DNA of 40,686 nt from an uncultured Acidobacteriia bacterium (GCA_903925015.1 CAIYDY010000341.1:1-40686), one strand, 5' to 3'. Shown: positions 1-8,091, counted from the first letter of the stretch. The notes: generated from the letters alone by a model not told the origin. Program-made: numbers and translations.

Positions 1-837
1 GGTCGCGCCGGTGTTCCCCTGCGATCCCGTGGTTCCAGTCAGACCCGTGTTGCCTTGCGATCCGGTGTTGCCGGTCGCGCCGGTGTTCCCCTGCGATCCC
101 GTGGTTCCGGTCGCGCCGGTGTTCCCCTGCGACCCCGTGGTGCCGGTCGCGCCGGTGTTCCCCTGTGAACCGGTGTTGCCGGTTACGCCCGTGCTCCCCT
201 GCGACCCCGTGGCTCCAGTAACACCAGTGTTTCCCTGTGACCCGGTCACACCAGTCGAGCCCACCAATCCGCCCAGAACCAACTCCAATGACGCCGGACG
301 GCTGGTCGTCACGCTTTCCTTGCTATCCACAAAGAACGCGGTCGCTGTCCCGGCACCTTCCAAGACAAAGCCGAAATTCGCGCCCGGAGTCGTCAACCAT
401 TTTTTAAAGGAATTGGTTACATCCACCGTCACATACTGCGATGCTGTCGTAACCGGGGCTGTTCCCACCAAGCTGCCGATAGCCGGTTGTGAATCCCACG
501 TCGTCGATGATTCGTCCCACGCACCGGCGGCTTCCGAGACCTGCAATGTACCAGCCGTGCCCAACCGTCCCACCCAAAGAACCAAATTCACGCGGGCCAA
601 CGAGGAAGCTGCGACACCCGGAGGCAGCGCGGACAGATCAAACCTGATGAGTGCCCGGCGGGTACCAGTGGCCACTTGTAGCGTTGTTGCAGAGCCATTT
701 GATACCGATGGAACCGCGCTGTTGACGTAAGTGTCGGCGGAAACGGGAACTGTCTGCGCAGCCAGACGCACCGCCCCGAGGAGGCAAGCAAATGCACCCC
801 TGGCTAGCCGTGTGCTACGACTGGTCTTCCCCGCCAA
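1..837 (-). CDS. DNRLRE-domain protein with collagen-like Gly-X-Y repeats, 3' end cut by window edge
   Basis: Likely an exported surface or extracellular protein. After a basic N-terminus and a hydrophobic stretch ([12 protein letters not shown]) comes a DNRLRE-like domain of about 160 residues ([13 protein letters not shown], then [15 protein letters not shown] and [11 protein letters not shown]), a beta-sandwich type often found in secreted bacterial proteins. It is followed by collagen-like triplets built on a 12-residue unit ([12 protein letters not shown]) that runs off the window at base 1. The DNA unit is 36 bp and about seven near-identical copies are visible. The start chosen is a TTG at 837: GGAGGG lies 10 nt upstream and the frame is closed further up at 913. 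A GTG at 771 is the alternative but would remove the signal peptide. It is divergent from the oxidoreductase at 991. The function is inferred from domain type only; ligand and partner are unknown. Confidence 0.72.
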   Translation of the reverse strand, partial: MAGKTSRSTRLARGAFACLLGAVRLAAQTVPVSADTYVNSAVPSVSNGSATTLQVATGTRRALIRFDLSALPPGVAASSLARVNLVLWVGRLGTAGTLQVSEAAGAWDESSTTWDSQPAIGSLVGTAPVTTASQYVTVDVTNSFKKWLTTPGANFGFVLEGAGTATAFFVDSKESVTTSRPASLELVLGGLVGSTGVTGSQGNTGVTGATGSQGSTGVTGNTGSQGNTGATGTTGSQGNTGATGTTGSQGNTGATGNTGSQGNTGLTGTTGSQGNTGAT

Positions 838-926
838 CTGTGGCTTTCCCTCCGAACGGTGGACGTGGCCGCGGACACCCCTTTGCGGCGGATCCGTCAG
901 CTCCCAACTCTTTCACAAGTGTAGCG

Positions 927-967
927 CAGTGTTGTCGCGGACCAACGCACCGCAACACTGATATAAT
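927..967. promoter_or_regulatory. Inverted repeat and -10 box in divergent promoter region
   Basis: CAGTGTTG (927-934) and CAACACTG (953-960) form a perfect 8-bp inverted repeat with an 18-bp spacer. It is followed at once by TATAAT (962-967), 23 nt before the ATG at 991. No good -35 stands 16-18 bp upstream. The repeat could be an operator covering the -35 region or a weak hairpin; the binding protein is unknown. Confidence 0.45.
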
Positions 968-990
968 CGGCCCGAAAGAGAACCCCGCCC

Positions 991-2355
991 ATGCCCGACA
1001 ATCCAATCACCGGCAGTTCCACCCGCCGCTTCTTCCTAGGAGCCGCCACAGCGGCCGCTGCGTCCCGCGTCTGGGGTGCCAACGACAAGGTCAACGTCGC
1101 CATTGTTGGCGTAGGCGGCCGTGGCACCAACCACCTCGACACATATTCCCGAATCCCCGGTGCCCGCGTGGCCGGCATTTGTGATGTCAACCAGGCCGCT
1201 CGCGAAGTCGCCAACGCCCGGCTGGTGAAAAATGGACACGAAAAGGCGACCGAGTTCGAGGACATGCGGAAGGTATTCGCCGACCCCTCCATCGATGCCG
1301 TTTCCATCGCCACCCCCAACCACTGGCATGCCCTCGCAACCATCTGGGCCTGCAAGGCTGGCAAGGACGTGTACTGCGAAAAGCCCGCCTGCTACAACAT
1401 CCACGAAGGTCAAATGATGGTCAAGGTGGCCGCGGACACCAAGAAAATTGTCCAGATCGGCTCCCAGCACCGCAGCACCCCCTTCAAGATCAAGGGCATG
1501 CAGGCATTGCGCGACGGTGCCATCGGCAAAGTCTACATGGCCAAGGGCCTCTGCTTCAAGCGCCGTGTTTCCATCGGCCACGCAGCAGACGAGCCGACAC
1601 CGGCAGGCGTGAACTGGGATCTTTTCCTGGGACCGGCTCCGATGCGCCCGTTCAACAAGCTCCGCTTCAAGTACAACTGGCACTGGTTCTGGGACACCGG
1701 CAACGGCGATATCGGCAACCAGGGCGTGCACGAAATGGGTATCGCGCGCTGGGGTATGGGGGATCCGGAGTGGCCGAAGACCGCCGTCGCGTTCGGCGGC
1801 AAGTTCGGCGTTGAGGACGACCAGGAGACGCCAAACACGCTGACGTCGGCCTTCGATTTCGGTGGACGCCAGTTGGTGTTCGAAGTTCGCGGGAATTTGA
1901 CGGGCGGCGAAGGCTCGGTAGGCCCGCGCCGTCCGGCCGCAGGGCGAGGAGCCACGCCGCCGGTGGATGCGCCGATTCCGCCCGCATCACTCAACATCAC
2001 GGTCGGCAACCTGTTCTATGGAACGGATGGCTGGATGTCGATGTCCGACGCCGGGTACCAGATTTACAAAGGCGAAAGCAGCGAGATCGCATCCCAGGAG
2101 ACGCCCGAACGTGGCCAGGACGGCACGCGGCTGCATATGGAGAACTTCCTGGCGGCCTGCCGTTCGCGCAAGATGTCGGATTTGCACGATCCGATCACGA
2201 ACGCTTACCTGAGTGCCTCCATGTGCCATTTGGCGAACATCAGCTACCGGGTCGGGCGTTCACTGAAAGTGGAAGCCGGTCCGAAGTTCGCCGGTGACGC
2301 CGAGGCGACAAAGATGGTGAGCCGTCCGGCGTACAGGAAGGGCTACGAAGTCTAG
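991..2355 (+). CDS. Tat-exported Gfo/Idh/MocA family NAD(P)-dependent oxidoreductase
   Basis: A 454-residue sugar or inositol dehydrogenase-like protein. Residues 10-30 (SSTRRFFLGAATAAAASR) form a twin-arginine leader, so export of the folded, cofactor-bound enzyme is expected. The Rossmann fold follows with VAIVGVGGRGTNH at 36-48, and the family EKP motif lies at residues 130-132 (VYCEKPACYN), where the Lys normally contacts cofactor and substrate. The C-terminal half includes HWFWDTGNGDIGNQGVHEMG, typical of the large Tat-exported subgroup in Acidobacteria and Planctomycetes. The substrate cannot be read from the sequence. It is a single-gene unit preceded by TATAAT at 962-967 and followed by a strong hairpin at 2369-2399. 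Family confidence is high, specificity unknown. Confidence 0.93.
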   Translation: MPDNPITGSSTRRFFLGAATAAAASRVWGANDKVNVAIVGVGGRGTNHLDTYSRIPGARVAGICDVNQAAREVANARLVKNGHEKATEFEDMRKVFADPSIDAVSIATPNHWHALATIWACKAGKDVYCEKPACYNIHEGQMMVKVAADTKKIVQIGSQHRSTPFKIKGMQALRDGAIGKVYMAKGLCFKRRVSIGHAADEPTPAGVNWDLFLGPAPMRPFNKLRFKYNWHWFWDTGNGDIGNQGVHEMGIARWGMGDPEWPKTAVAFGGKFGVEDDQETPNTLTSAFDFGGRQLVFEVRGNLTGGEGSVGPRRPAAGRGATPPVDAPIPPASLNITVGNLFYGTDGWMSMSDAGYQIYKGESSEIASQETPERGQDGTRLHMENFLAACRSRKMSDLHDPITNAYLSASMCHLANISYRVGRSLKVEAGPKFAGDAEATKMVSRPAYRKGYEV

Positions 2356-2368
2356 AATCGTTCGGAAA

Positions 2369-2399
2369 TTCAGGGGCGCAGATGCTGGGCGCCCCTGAA
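2369..2399. terminator. Perfect 11-bp hairpin between convergent genes
   Basis: TTCAGGGGCGC (2369-2379) pairs perfectly with GCGCCCCTGAA (2389-2399) around a 9-nt loop. It sits 14 bp after the stop of the oxidoreductase and 22 bp beyond the stop of the convergent brnA, so it can serve both directions. There is no T-run on either side, so it is not a canonical intrinsic terminator. Confidence 0.6.
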
Positions 2400-2420
2400 C
2401 GTGAAGGGCATACATCCGTT

Positions 2421-2711
2421 TCACGGCTTCTGTGAATTCATGTATGAACGCAGGATCGCGTTCACGCGGGTCTGGTAGCCCCGGTCGCGCCGGAGCCATT
2501 CCAGCAGATCGGCGTCGAGCCGCATCGTGACTACCTGCTTGCGGCGGGGAAGGACGATTTTCGCATCCTTCCAGAATTCGTCGTCGGTGGGCAGTGCGTC
2601 GGGATCGGACTGGGCACCCGCCTCAATTTCTTCATCCGTCATCGCCCTTAGCCGGTCCCAGTCGGTACCGGTCGGTGACTTCCCGCTATGATAAAGTCCA
2701 GTCGCTTCCAT
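2421..2711 (-). CDS. brnA: BrnA-family antitoxin
   Basis: A 96-residue antitoxin partner of the upstream BrnT. The N-terminal part (TDWDRLRAMTDEEIE) and the acidic middle are typical of BrnA-like proteins. The C-terminal half carries a ribbon-helix-helix type segment (KQVVTMRLDADLLEWL, then GYQTRVNAILRSYM), expected to bind DNA and repress the operon. I chose the ATG at 2711, which overlaps the end of brnT by 26 bp, because the conserved part begins there. An in-frame ATG at 2780 would add 23 residues of low-similarity sequence and has a purine run too close to it to help. The toxin-first order is usual for this family. Family assignment is confident, the start less so. Confidence 0.85.
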   Translation of the reverse strand: MEATGLYHSGKSPTGTDWDRLRAMTDEEIEAGAQSDPDALPTDDEFWKDAKIVLPRRKQVVTMRLDADLLEWLRRDRGYQTRVNAILRSYMNSQKP

Positions 2712-2997
2712 ATTTTTGGTGCCAGGCACGCCGCTCGGATCGGCTTGACCGCCTCGCTGAAATGATTCTTCTCTCGTCATATCCTCTGTCCGTATAGACA
2801 ACCGTGACCTCCAGTCCGCGCATGGTGCCAATAGCGAACATTCGATTCTCGCCATAGTCGAAGCGATTGTCCTGACCCTCGATCGTCGGCCCGTCGAAGA
2901 TTTCCACCGCGTCTTCAAATGAGATTCCGTGTTTCTCTTGGTTCCTGGTATTCTTTGCGTTGTCCCAAACATACCTCAGTGGAATCTGACTAGCCAT
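2686..2997 (-). CDS. brnT: BrnT-family ribonuclease toxin
   Basis: A 103-residue RelE-like-fold mRNA-cleaving toxin of a type II system. Family hallmarks are visible: YVWDNAKNTRNQEKHGISFE near the N-terminus (usual WDxxKxxxNxxKHGxSFExA), then EIFDG, YGENRMFAIG, and the C-terminal core RRIISARRSSRSERR. The length fits the family. The ATG at 2997 was chosen because the first conserved residues follow it closely; a start at 3045 would add 16 unrelated residues. No clear Shine-Dalgarno is present. It overlaps brnA, implying co-expression, and the pair sits alone between convergent and divergent neighbours, as usual for a mobile or stress module. Confidence 0.88.
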   Translation of the reverse strand: MASQIPLRYVWDNAKNTRNQEKHGISFEDAVEIFDGPTIEGQDNRFDYGENRMFAIGTMRGLEVTVVYTDRGYDERRIISARRSSRSERRAWHQKYGSDWTLS

Positions 2998-3100
2998 GGT
3001 TTGATAGACCCGCGCAGTCTGGGCGCATACCCATGAGCCTAACAAACGTCAACACAACTCGTCAACACGTGGCACGGTTCCGAGCGCGCAGCACCCCGAT

Positions 3101-3106
3101 TACCAT
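3101..3106 (+). promoter_or_regulatory. Possible -10 box of a leaderless gene (3114)
   Basis: TACCAT ends 7 nt before the ATG at 3114. No Shine-Dalgarno lies between. One of several such placements in this window; inferred. Confidence 0.25.
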
Positions 3107-3113
3107 AGTCCAT

Positions 3114-3329
3114 ATGGACCGCTTCACCGGCACATTGGAACAACTTCGCGACCGCGTGTTGCTATCCGGCTTCTACGGCGACTGGATCGAAATACCCCAC
3201 GGGCACACTTTCATTTCGGAAGGCGGAGCGCGGTTGAACTGGTACCCCGGATCGGGGAAAGTAATCTACCAAGGCAAGAAGTTTGAGGCCGAAGCGCTGA
3301 AACAGGCACTCGGCGGACCACTGTATTGA
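3114..3329 (+). CDS. Small conserved-looking protein of unknown function
   Basis: A 71-residue protein, not assigned to a family. The N-terminal half (FTGTLEQLRDRV) looks like a helix. The C-terminal half has a beta-rich, tryptophan-containing motif LNWYPGSGKVIYQGK followed by a short helix (FEAEALKQALGG); this layout recalls a small domain found as stand-alone proteins and as C-terminal appendages, but I cannot name it. The ATG at 3114 is preferred over an ATG at 3033 because the extra 27 residues are low in complexity and basic. It ends 4 bp before the convergent stop of the spermidine-synthase-like gene and is divergent from brnT, so it may belong to the toxin-antitoxin neighbourhood. Confidence 0.5.
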   Translation: MDRFTGTLEQLRDRVLLSGFYGDWIEIPHGHTFISEGGARLNWYPGSGKVIYQGKKFEAEALKQALGGPLY

Positions 3330-3333
3330 GCGG

Positions 3334-5778
3334 CTAATACCGGCGGCGGTGGAACATCGCCTTCAAGGCTGCCACGGTCTCCGGATTCCCAACGATGGCG
3401 TCATCAGGAAACTTGGCTGGCGAGAGCATTTGGTCGTAGATCATGCCGGCGGCATTGACGTTCAGAGCCAAACCCGCAAGGTACTGCAGTCGCAGATTGC
3501 GGTCCCGGTTGATCTCGGCGGTTTTCATCCACTCCTTCAAGTCGATCCCGCGGGCCGCGTAGGTCGAAAGCAGCTCCAACGCCGAGGAGTATCCGGCACT
3601 CTTCAACGACTGCCGCACCTGGGCGTAGTCCGGCCTATCCAGGCGCTGCTGCATGCCGTTGATGTCAATCTTCAGCGGTTCCAGCTGTCCCATCAGCACC
3701 AGATCATAGCCTTCACCGTCGGTATTCACGTTGCCCCAGATGGAGCCGTTCGGGAACGCCTCGAAGAACGTGGCGATTTCGCTGCGCACGGCCTCCAGGT
3801 TGCTCTCGTAGAGTGGCACCCACTGGGTGACGAAGCCGCCGGGGTTCAGGTGGCGCTTGCACAGGTCGAAGTACTCGGTTGTGTAAAGCGATGCCATGCC
3901 CTTCACCCACGGGTGGATCGGGTCGGACGTGATGATGTCGTACTTGTCGGGACTGGTGAGCACGAAATGGCGAGCGTCGTCGTAGGTGATATGCGTCCGC
4001 TTGTCATGGAGAACGTGGTGGTTTTCGGGTCCGAAATACTGGTCCGAATGTGGCGGAATTTCGGGTTCCAGCTCGCAGATACTGATCTTCTGCACTTCCG
4101 GATGCACCACGAACGAGCCCGCTGTTACACCTGCACCGAAACCGACGATCAGGACCGACTTCGGGTCCTTGTGGAGAAGCGCCGGGAGGTGGCCGAGCAT
4201 GCGCTGCAGACTCATGTCCTGCGGCTCCGTGGAGGCCTCCACCTTGCCACTGACGTGGAAATAGACAGTGCCGCCCTCCCACTTGGACCATGCGGCGGAG
4301 GAATTCATCCCTTCGGAAAGGTGCAGCAACTCCCAGTTGCCTGTGGTGGACGGCAGCCGGCGGCCGAAACCGATGAGCTTCCACGGCACGGCGGGAATCA
4401 CCAAGGCAACCACAACGGCCGCAACGAAGGCGCCAGATGCCTTGGCCATGCCGTGCTCCGGAAGTTTGGCCAAGAGCAGGGTTCCAGCGGCAGCGGAGAG
4501 GAGGATCAGAACCTGCTGCGCGGAGTGGCTGCCAGACATCGGGACCAGGACCAAGCTGAAGACGATGGAGCCGAGGATCGCCCCGATGGTGTTTGCACCG
4601 TAGATCTTGCCCACAAGCCGGGCCGGATCATCTCCCTGCAAACCCAGCGCTGCAGCAGCCAATGCGAGGGGGAAGCTGGCACCCCAGAGAAATGCCGAGG
4701 GGAGGATGGCAAGAGCCGCGCGCAGGACGTCCCCCTGGAAATCTTTCCACGGACCAGCCGTTGAGTACAGGTTCCCCTGCCAGTACGGCAGGATGTCGGA
4801 CAGCATATAGGCGGCCCAGGCAACGGTCACGCAGAGCAGGATTTGGCTCAGCGCCAACCATAGGCGGGGATCGCGGCGCGATTCGACAAGTTTGGAAGCT
4901 GCCGCGCTGCCCAACCCCAAGCCCGCGAGGAAAACGCCCAGGATGATGGAAAACGTGTAGACGGTGGGGCCCAACATCAAGGCCAGAATGCGGGTCCAGA
5001 CCACTTCGGAGCCGAGTGCGCAGAACCCGGACACCGCAATCGCGAAAGCCACGGGAGCGAAACCTATTGGGGAAAAAGCGGGGACATCGGCGGTTGGCTG
5101 TTCCGGGGCCGAATCGACGGCACCCTCGGACTCCGACGCCGCCATTTTCTCAAGCGCAAGTGCCGCAAGCGCCACAACAATGTTCAGGCCGGCCGCGACG
5201 TAACTGGCGACCGCCATGTCGAAGACCCGCAGCAGGTAGAAGCCCGCCGCGAAACACCCGGCAACGCCGCCGATGATGTTCGATCCATAGAGATATCCCC
5301 ACCAAGCCGGGGCTTGGGGCGTTTCGGCAACCCATCGGGAGATTGCAGGGAGCGTCGCACCCATCAAAAGGGTCGGAGGAAGCAGGCAGATAACGCACGC
5401 GAGGCCCCGGAGCAGCATGTTGGGCAGTCCGGCTATTGCGGCGGAAACGTACAGATGTTCGACCAGCGGAAGCGCGAAGAGTACGACGATGGCGAAGAAG
5501 GCCGTCCCGCCTTCGAGGATCGCGTAGATGCGCAGCGCCCCTGTGCGGGAAGCGCGGACACGGGAGAAATAGAGGCTGCCGAGGCACATGCCGCCCATAT
5601 AGGTCCCGAGCAGCACCGCGAGCGAGATGGCGCTGGAGCCGATCACCAACTGGAGCATCTGGAGCCAAACAATCTCATAAATGAGACCGGCAGCACCGCT
5701 GGCGGCGAACAGGACCAACAAAAGGGGCAGCAATCGTGCTGGAGGAGGGGGGAGCTTGTGGGACGCTGGCAAGTGCAA
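3334..5778 (-). CDS. Membrane-fused spermidine synthase-like protein (MFS-like TM domain + SAM-dependent aminopropyltransferase-like domain)
   Basis: An 814-residue inner-membrane protein. Residues 15-470 contain about 12-14 hydrophobic helices, including the family motif GLIYEIVWLQML near residue 31 and the internal repeat SEVVWTRILALMLG near 257. Residues about 480-740 form a spermidine-synthase-like Rossmann domain: VLIVGFGAG (542-550) for the nucleotide, CELEPE (568-573) as acidic ribose contact, and SDPIHPW (618-624) holding the usual catalytic Asp. The C-terminus has a helical tail. Fused proteins of this type are common in Acidobacteria and their real substrate is not established. No ATG exists near the start. 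TTG at 5778 follows an in-frame TGA directly, and TTG 5772 is an alternative, so the exact N-terminus is uncertain. Confidence 0.88.
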   Translation of the reverse strand: MHLPASHKLPPPPARLLPLLLVLFAASGAAGLIYEIVWLQMLQLVIGSSAISLAVLLGTYMGGMCLGSLYFSRVRASRTGALRIYAILEGGTAFFAIVVLFALPLVEHLYVSAAIAGLPNMLLRGLACVICLLPPTLLMGATLPAISRWVAETPQAPAWWGYLYGSNIIGGVAGCFAAGFYLLRVFDMAVASYVAAGLNIVVALAALALEKMAASESEGAVDSAPEQPTADVPAFSPIGFAPVAFAIAVSGFCALGSEVVWTRILALMLGPTVYTFSIILGVFLAGLGLGSAAASKLVESRRDPRLWLALSQILLCVTVAWAAYMLSDILPYWQGNLYSTAGPWKDFQGDVLRAALAILPSAFLWGASFPLALAAAALGLQGDDPARLVGKIYGANTIGAILGSIVFSLVLVPMSGSHSAQQVLILLSAAAGTLLLAKLPEHGMAKASGAFVAAVVVALVIPAVPWKLIGFGRRLPSTTGNWELLHLSEGMNSSAAWSKWEGGTVYFHVSGKVEASTEPQDMSLQRMLGHLPALLHKDPKSVLIVGFGAGVTAGSFVVHPEVQKISICELEPEIPPHSDQYFGPENHHVLHDKRTHITYDDARHFVLTSPDKYDIITSDPIHPWVKGMASLYTTEYFDLCKRHLNPGGFVTQWVPLYESNLEAVRSEIATFFEAFPNGSIWGNVNTDGEGYDLVLMGQLEPLKIDINGMQQRLDRPDYAQVRQSLKSAGYSSALELLSTYAARGIDLKEWMKTAEINRDRNLRLQYLAGLALNVNAAGMIYDQMLSPAKFPDDAIVGNPETVAALKAMFHRRRY

Positions 5779-5844
5779 TCATACCAATGGTGGCTCCTGG
5801 CCCAAACGCCAGAGGCATCCAAATGACAGAGTTTTACGCTCCTG

Positions 5845-6204
5845 TTATGTCAGCATCGCCTTCCAAGCCGGTTCGTCCTTGCCCACCGCGAGCTTGTTCC
5901 CGCACCGGACCATCGGCAGACGCAGCAAGTTCGGATTCTTCTCGATCTTGGCCAGCATTTCAGCGTCGGTCACCTTCATATACTTCAGACCGGCATCGAT
6001 GTAGGCCGTGCTTTCGGTATCGAGGAGTGCGGGCAGTCCGAATTTTGAAACAAAACGACCGATCTCGCCGGGGGACATTGGCTTCTTCTTCAGGTCCACG
6101 TAATGGAGCTGGATGCGGCGCTCCTTGAAGAAGCGCTCGGCCGCGCGGGACGCCTGGGAGCTGCTAATGCCGAAAATCTGTACGCTTACCGCCTGGGTGG
6201 CCAT
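5845..6204 (-). CDS. ArsC/Spx-fold protein lacking the catalytic cysteine
   Basis: A 119-residue thioredoxin-fold protein of the ArsC family. VQIFG at 8-12 is the first strand, and AERFFKERRIQLHYVDLKKKPMS gives the expected helix and second strand (written here across residues about 22-44). The C-terminal KNPNLLRLPMVRCGN and GKDEPAWKAML match the family end. Homologues have a Cys four residues after the Gly of xIFG; here the segment is ISSSQAS, so the position is Ser16 and reductase chemistry should be lost. Only one Cys remains (in MVRCGN). It is monocistronic and divergent from the aldo/keto reductase with 64 bp between. A purine run (GGAG) lies too close to the ATG to be a good ribosome site. 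Family certain, role unknown, possibly a regulatory Spx-like protein. Confidence 0.85.
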   Translation of the reverse strand: MATQAVSVQIFGISSSQASRAAERFFKERRIQLHYVDLKKKPMSPGEIGRFVSKFGLPALLDTESTAYIDAGLKYMKVTDAEMLAKIEKNPNLLRLPMVRCGNKLAVGKDEPAWKAMLT

Positions 6205-6268
6205 TGCTCCAATTTTCCCAAACCGGGGGCGGTACAACGGAAACGGGGGTGCGATACCGTAGTAGCTG

Positions 6269-7219
6269 ATGCAGACGCGCCAATTGGGAAACAGCGATTT
6301 GATGATTACGCCCCTCGGAATCGGGGCTTGGGCGATGGGCGGCGGGGGCTGGGCGTTCGCCTGGGGACCGCAGGACGACGACGAGTCCATTGGTGCCATA
6401 CATGCTGCGCTCGACAAGGGAATCAACTGGATCGACACGGCCGCCGTATACGGACTGGGCCACTCCGAGGAGGTTGTCGCCAAGGCCCTGAAGGGGCGTT
6501 CGAGCAAGCCGTACGTCTTCACCAAGTGCGAGCGTACCTGGGGTGAGGACCGCCAGATCCGCAAGGTGCTGAAGCGCGATTCAATTCTTGCCGAGTGCGA
6601 GGCCAGCCTGCGCCGACTGCAGGTGGATACAATCGACCTCTACCAGATCCACTGGCCGGAACCGGACGAGGATGTGGAGGAGGGCTGGGCGACCTTGGCC
6701 GAGTTGCGGAAGCAGGGGAAGGTGCGCTGGATCGGGGTTTCCAATTTCAACGCCCAACAGCTGGCGCGGGCCCAGGCGATTGCGCCGATCACATCGTTGC
6801 AGCCTCCGTATTCGATGATCCAAGCGGATATCGAGACCGACATCCTGCCGTTTTGCAGTGCGAACAACATCGGGACGATTGTGTATTCGCCGATGAAGTC
6901 CGGCATGTTGACGGGCGCGATGACGCGGGAACGGATCGCGTCGATGCCGGATGACGATTTCCGGAAACGGACACCAAATTTCCAGGAGCCGCTGCTGACG
7001 CGGAATCTGAATTTGGTGGAAGTACTACGGGAAATCGGGAATGCGCATGGGCGCACGCCGGGCGAAGTGGCGATCGCGTGGGCCCTGCGGCGGCCTGAAG
7101 TTACGGGAGCGATTGTCGGCATGCGTTCGCCGCAGCAGGTGGACGGGGTGATCGGCGCGGCGGAGTTCCGGCTGTCGGGTGGGGAAATCGAGACCATCGC
7201 GACCGCGCTGGCTGCGTAG
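6269..7219 (+). CDS. Aldo/keto reductase
   Basis: A 316-residue NADPH-dependent oxidoreductase with a TIM barrel. The catalytic tetrad is visible: Asp56 and Tyr61 in NWIDTAAVYGLGHSE, Lys86 in VFTKCE, and His128 in LYQIHWP. The cofactor-binding end is present as GAIVGMRSPQQVDG near residue 283. The class is similar to bacterial members acting on sugars or glyoxals, but the substrate is not readable. The ATG at 6269 has no Shine-Dalgarno; TACCGT stands 8 nt upstream. No gene follows in the same direction; a 346-bp degenerate stretch does. Confidence 0.95.
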   Translation: MQTRQLGNSDLMITPLGIGAWAMGGGGWAFAWGPQDDDESIGAIHAALDKGINWIDTAAVYGLGHSEEVVAKALKGRSSKPYVFTKCERTWGEDRQIRKVLKRDSILAECEASLRRLQVDTIDLYQIHWPEPDEDVEEGWATLAELRKQGKVRWIGVSNFNAQQLARAQAIAPITSLQPPYSMIQADIETDILPFCSANNIGTIVYSPMKSGMLTGAMTRERIASMPDDDFRKRTPNFQEPLLTRNLNLVEVLREIGNAHGRTPGEVAIAWALRRPEVTGAIVGMRSPQQVDGVIGAAEFRLSGGEIETIATALAA

Positions 7220-7306
7220 GAGGAGTTTTGGAGACAGTAGGAACCCGTTCGCGGCACACGGCTATCGGTTCCAGCTGTCTCCTCCCTGACCGGGCAAAAC
7301 TCTACA

Positions 7307-7501
7307 GGCAGTACACCGAAGGCCGGACGTATTACTCAGTGCCGTCGCGTTGCGGGCAGCAGTATGTGCGATGGATGCAAAATGCGCAAAACCATGACAC
7401 TGCCGATCCTATCAGTCCTCGGCCAGGTTGGCCAGCTATTAGGCCGACAACAAAGCTGCACGGCGGTATAACGGCAATACACCAAAGGCAGATACTACTC
7501 A
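7307..7501 (+). repeat. Imperfect direct repeat in a 346-bp region without a convincing gene
   Basis: Between 7220 and 7565 no gene is convincing. Two stretches, 7307-7338 and 7473-7501, are related as GGCA-n-TACACC-n-AAGGC...TACTCA with one 3-bp deletion. Translated in suitable frames they give RQYTEGRTYYS and RQYTKGRYYS, so they look like copies of one short coding segment, now in different frames and interrupted by stops. A TTG at 7228 with GGAGGAG in front opens a 110-codon frame across the first copy only. The best reading is a decayed tandem duplication; the parent gene was not recognised. Confidence 0.4.
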
Positions 7502-7565
7502 CAATCTTTCCCTCCAAGCGCCATACGCGACCAATCCATCCAATGCATTCCCCGGAGTAAGCGGT

Positions 7566-7829
7566 TTACCAGCAGATGAGGCCAATCTCCACAGGGATCT
7601 TGCCCTCCGCGGCCGCCACCCGGTGCGCTGCCCGACCGGCGACTAATTCGCTACCGCTGTAAAAGCCAAACTCGCAGGCGAGTGACTCGATAAATTGGGC
7701 AGTCGATTCTGAAATGGCCGCACCAACCTCCGCGAAATCCACCTTGGGAAATAGTTCTTCCAGTCCCGGAAGAGTTGGCACCGAGATGTCCCGGACCGGC
7801 AACCCCGCCACATAGGCCAAGGTCACCAT
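7566..7829 (-). CDS. Hypothetical protein (87 aa)
   Basis: Not recognised. The 87-residue product has protein-like alternation of helices and turns (LEELFPKVDFAEVGAAI, STAQFIESLACEFGF, then ELVAGRAAHRVAAAEGK) and no signal peptide or membrane segment. It follows the knuckle mini-protein at 7864 by 34 bp on the same strand and could be co-transcribed. No Shine-Dalgarno stands before the ATG at 7829. It may be the tail of a decayed gene, since the flanking region holds other degenerate sequence. Confidence 0.35.
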   Translation of the reverse strand: MVTLAYVAGLPVRDISVPTLPGLEELFPKVDFAEVGAAISESTAQFIESLACEFGFYSGSELVAGRAAHRVAAAEGKIPVEIGLICW

Positions 7830-7863
7830 TGGACACCACAGGGAAGAGATTCAGGACTCCGCA

Positions 7864-8052
7864 CTAGAGCCCCCTCATCGCCCAACGCGAACAAATGTGG
7901 TTGCGACGGCAAGCATGGCACTTGTAGGGATAGAACCCGAACAGCGAGAGAAACAATTGCCAACTGGAGACCCTTGAGAGGCGGCGCAAGGACAATGCCC
8001 CACATTGGCAAGGCGCGATGAGAATTGCGGGGACGCTATCTAACTGGGCCAT
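7864..8052 (-). CDS. Small cysteine-knuckle protein, short paralogue of the 16.8-18.3 kb family
   Basis: A 62-residue protein. It carries CQC, then exactly 27 residues from its second Cys, then CHAC. The 27-residue spacer keeps Leu5, Arg7, Arg10, Leu18, Ser19, Gly22 and a YPY, shared with three proteins encoded at 16801-18288. The first metal-ligand pair here is CxC instead of CxxC, so metal binding may be impaired. A membrane helix and C-terminal domain are both missing, unlike the longer relatives. TTGACGGTTGAA lies 40-51 bp upstream of the start. The spacing match argues that the reading frame is real, while the truncation suggests a relic or a knuckle-only protein. Role unknown. Confidence 0.5.
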   Translation of the reverse strand: MAQLDSVPAILIAPCQCGALSLRRLSRVSSWQLFLSLFGFYPYKCHACRRNHICSRWAMRGL

Positions 8053-8091
8053 TGCCCAATAGTGTCACCATTTCCGGGGATAAGCTACTTT

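Noticed and set aside
3349-4764. 471-codon plus-strand frame inside the spermidine-synthase-like gene
   Set aside because: It lies opposite a well-supported 814-residue gene and its translation is low-complexity Arg/His/Gln-rich with no family features; a shadow caused by high GC.
7228-7560. 110-codon plus-strand frame with TTG start and GGAGGAG in front
   Set aside because: It covers only one of two related, out-of-frame repeat copies and has no coherent domain. The ribosome-site-like string directly follows the reductase stop and may be chance.
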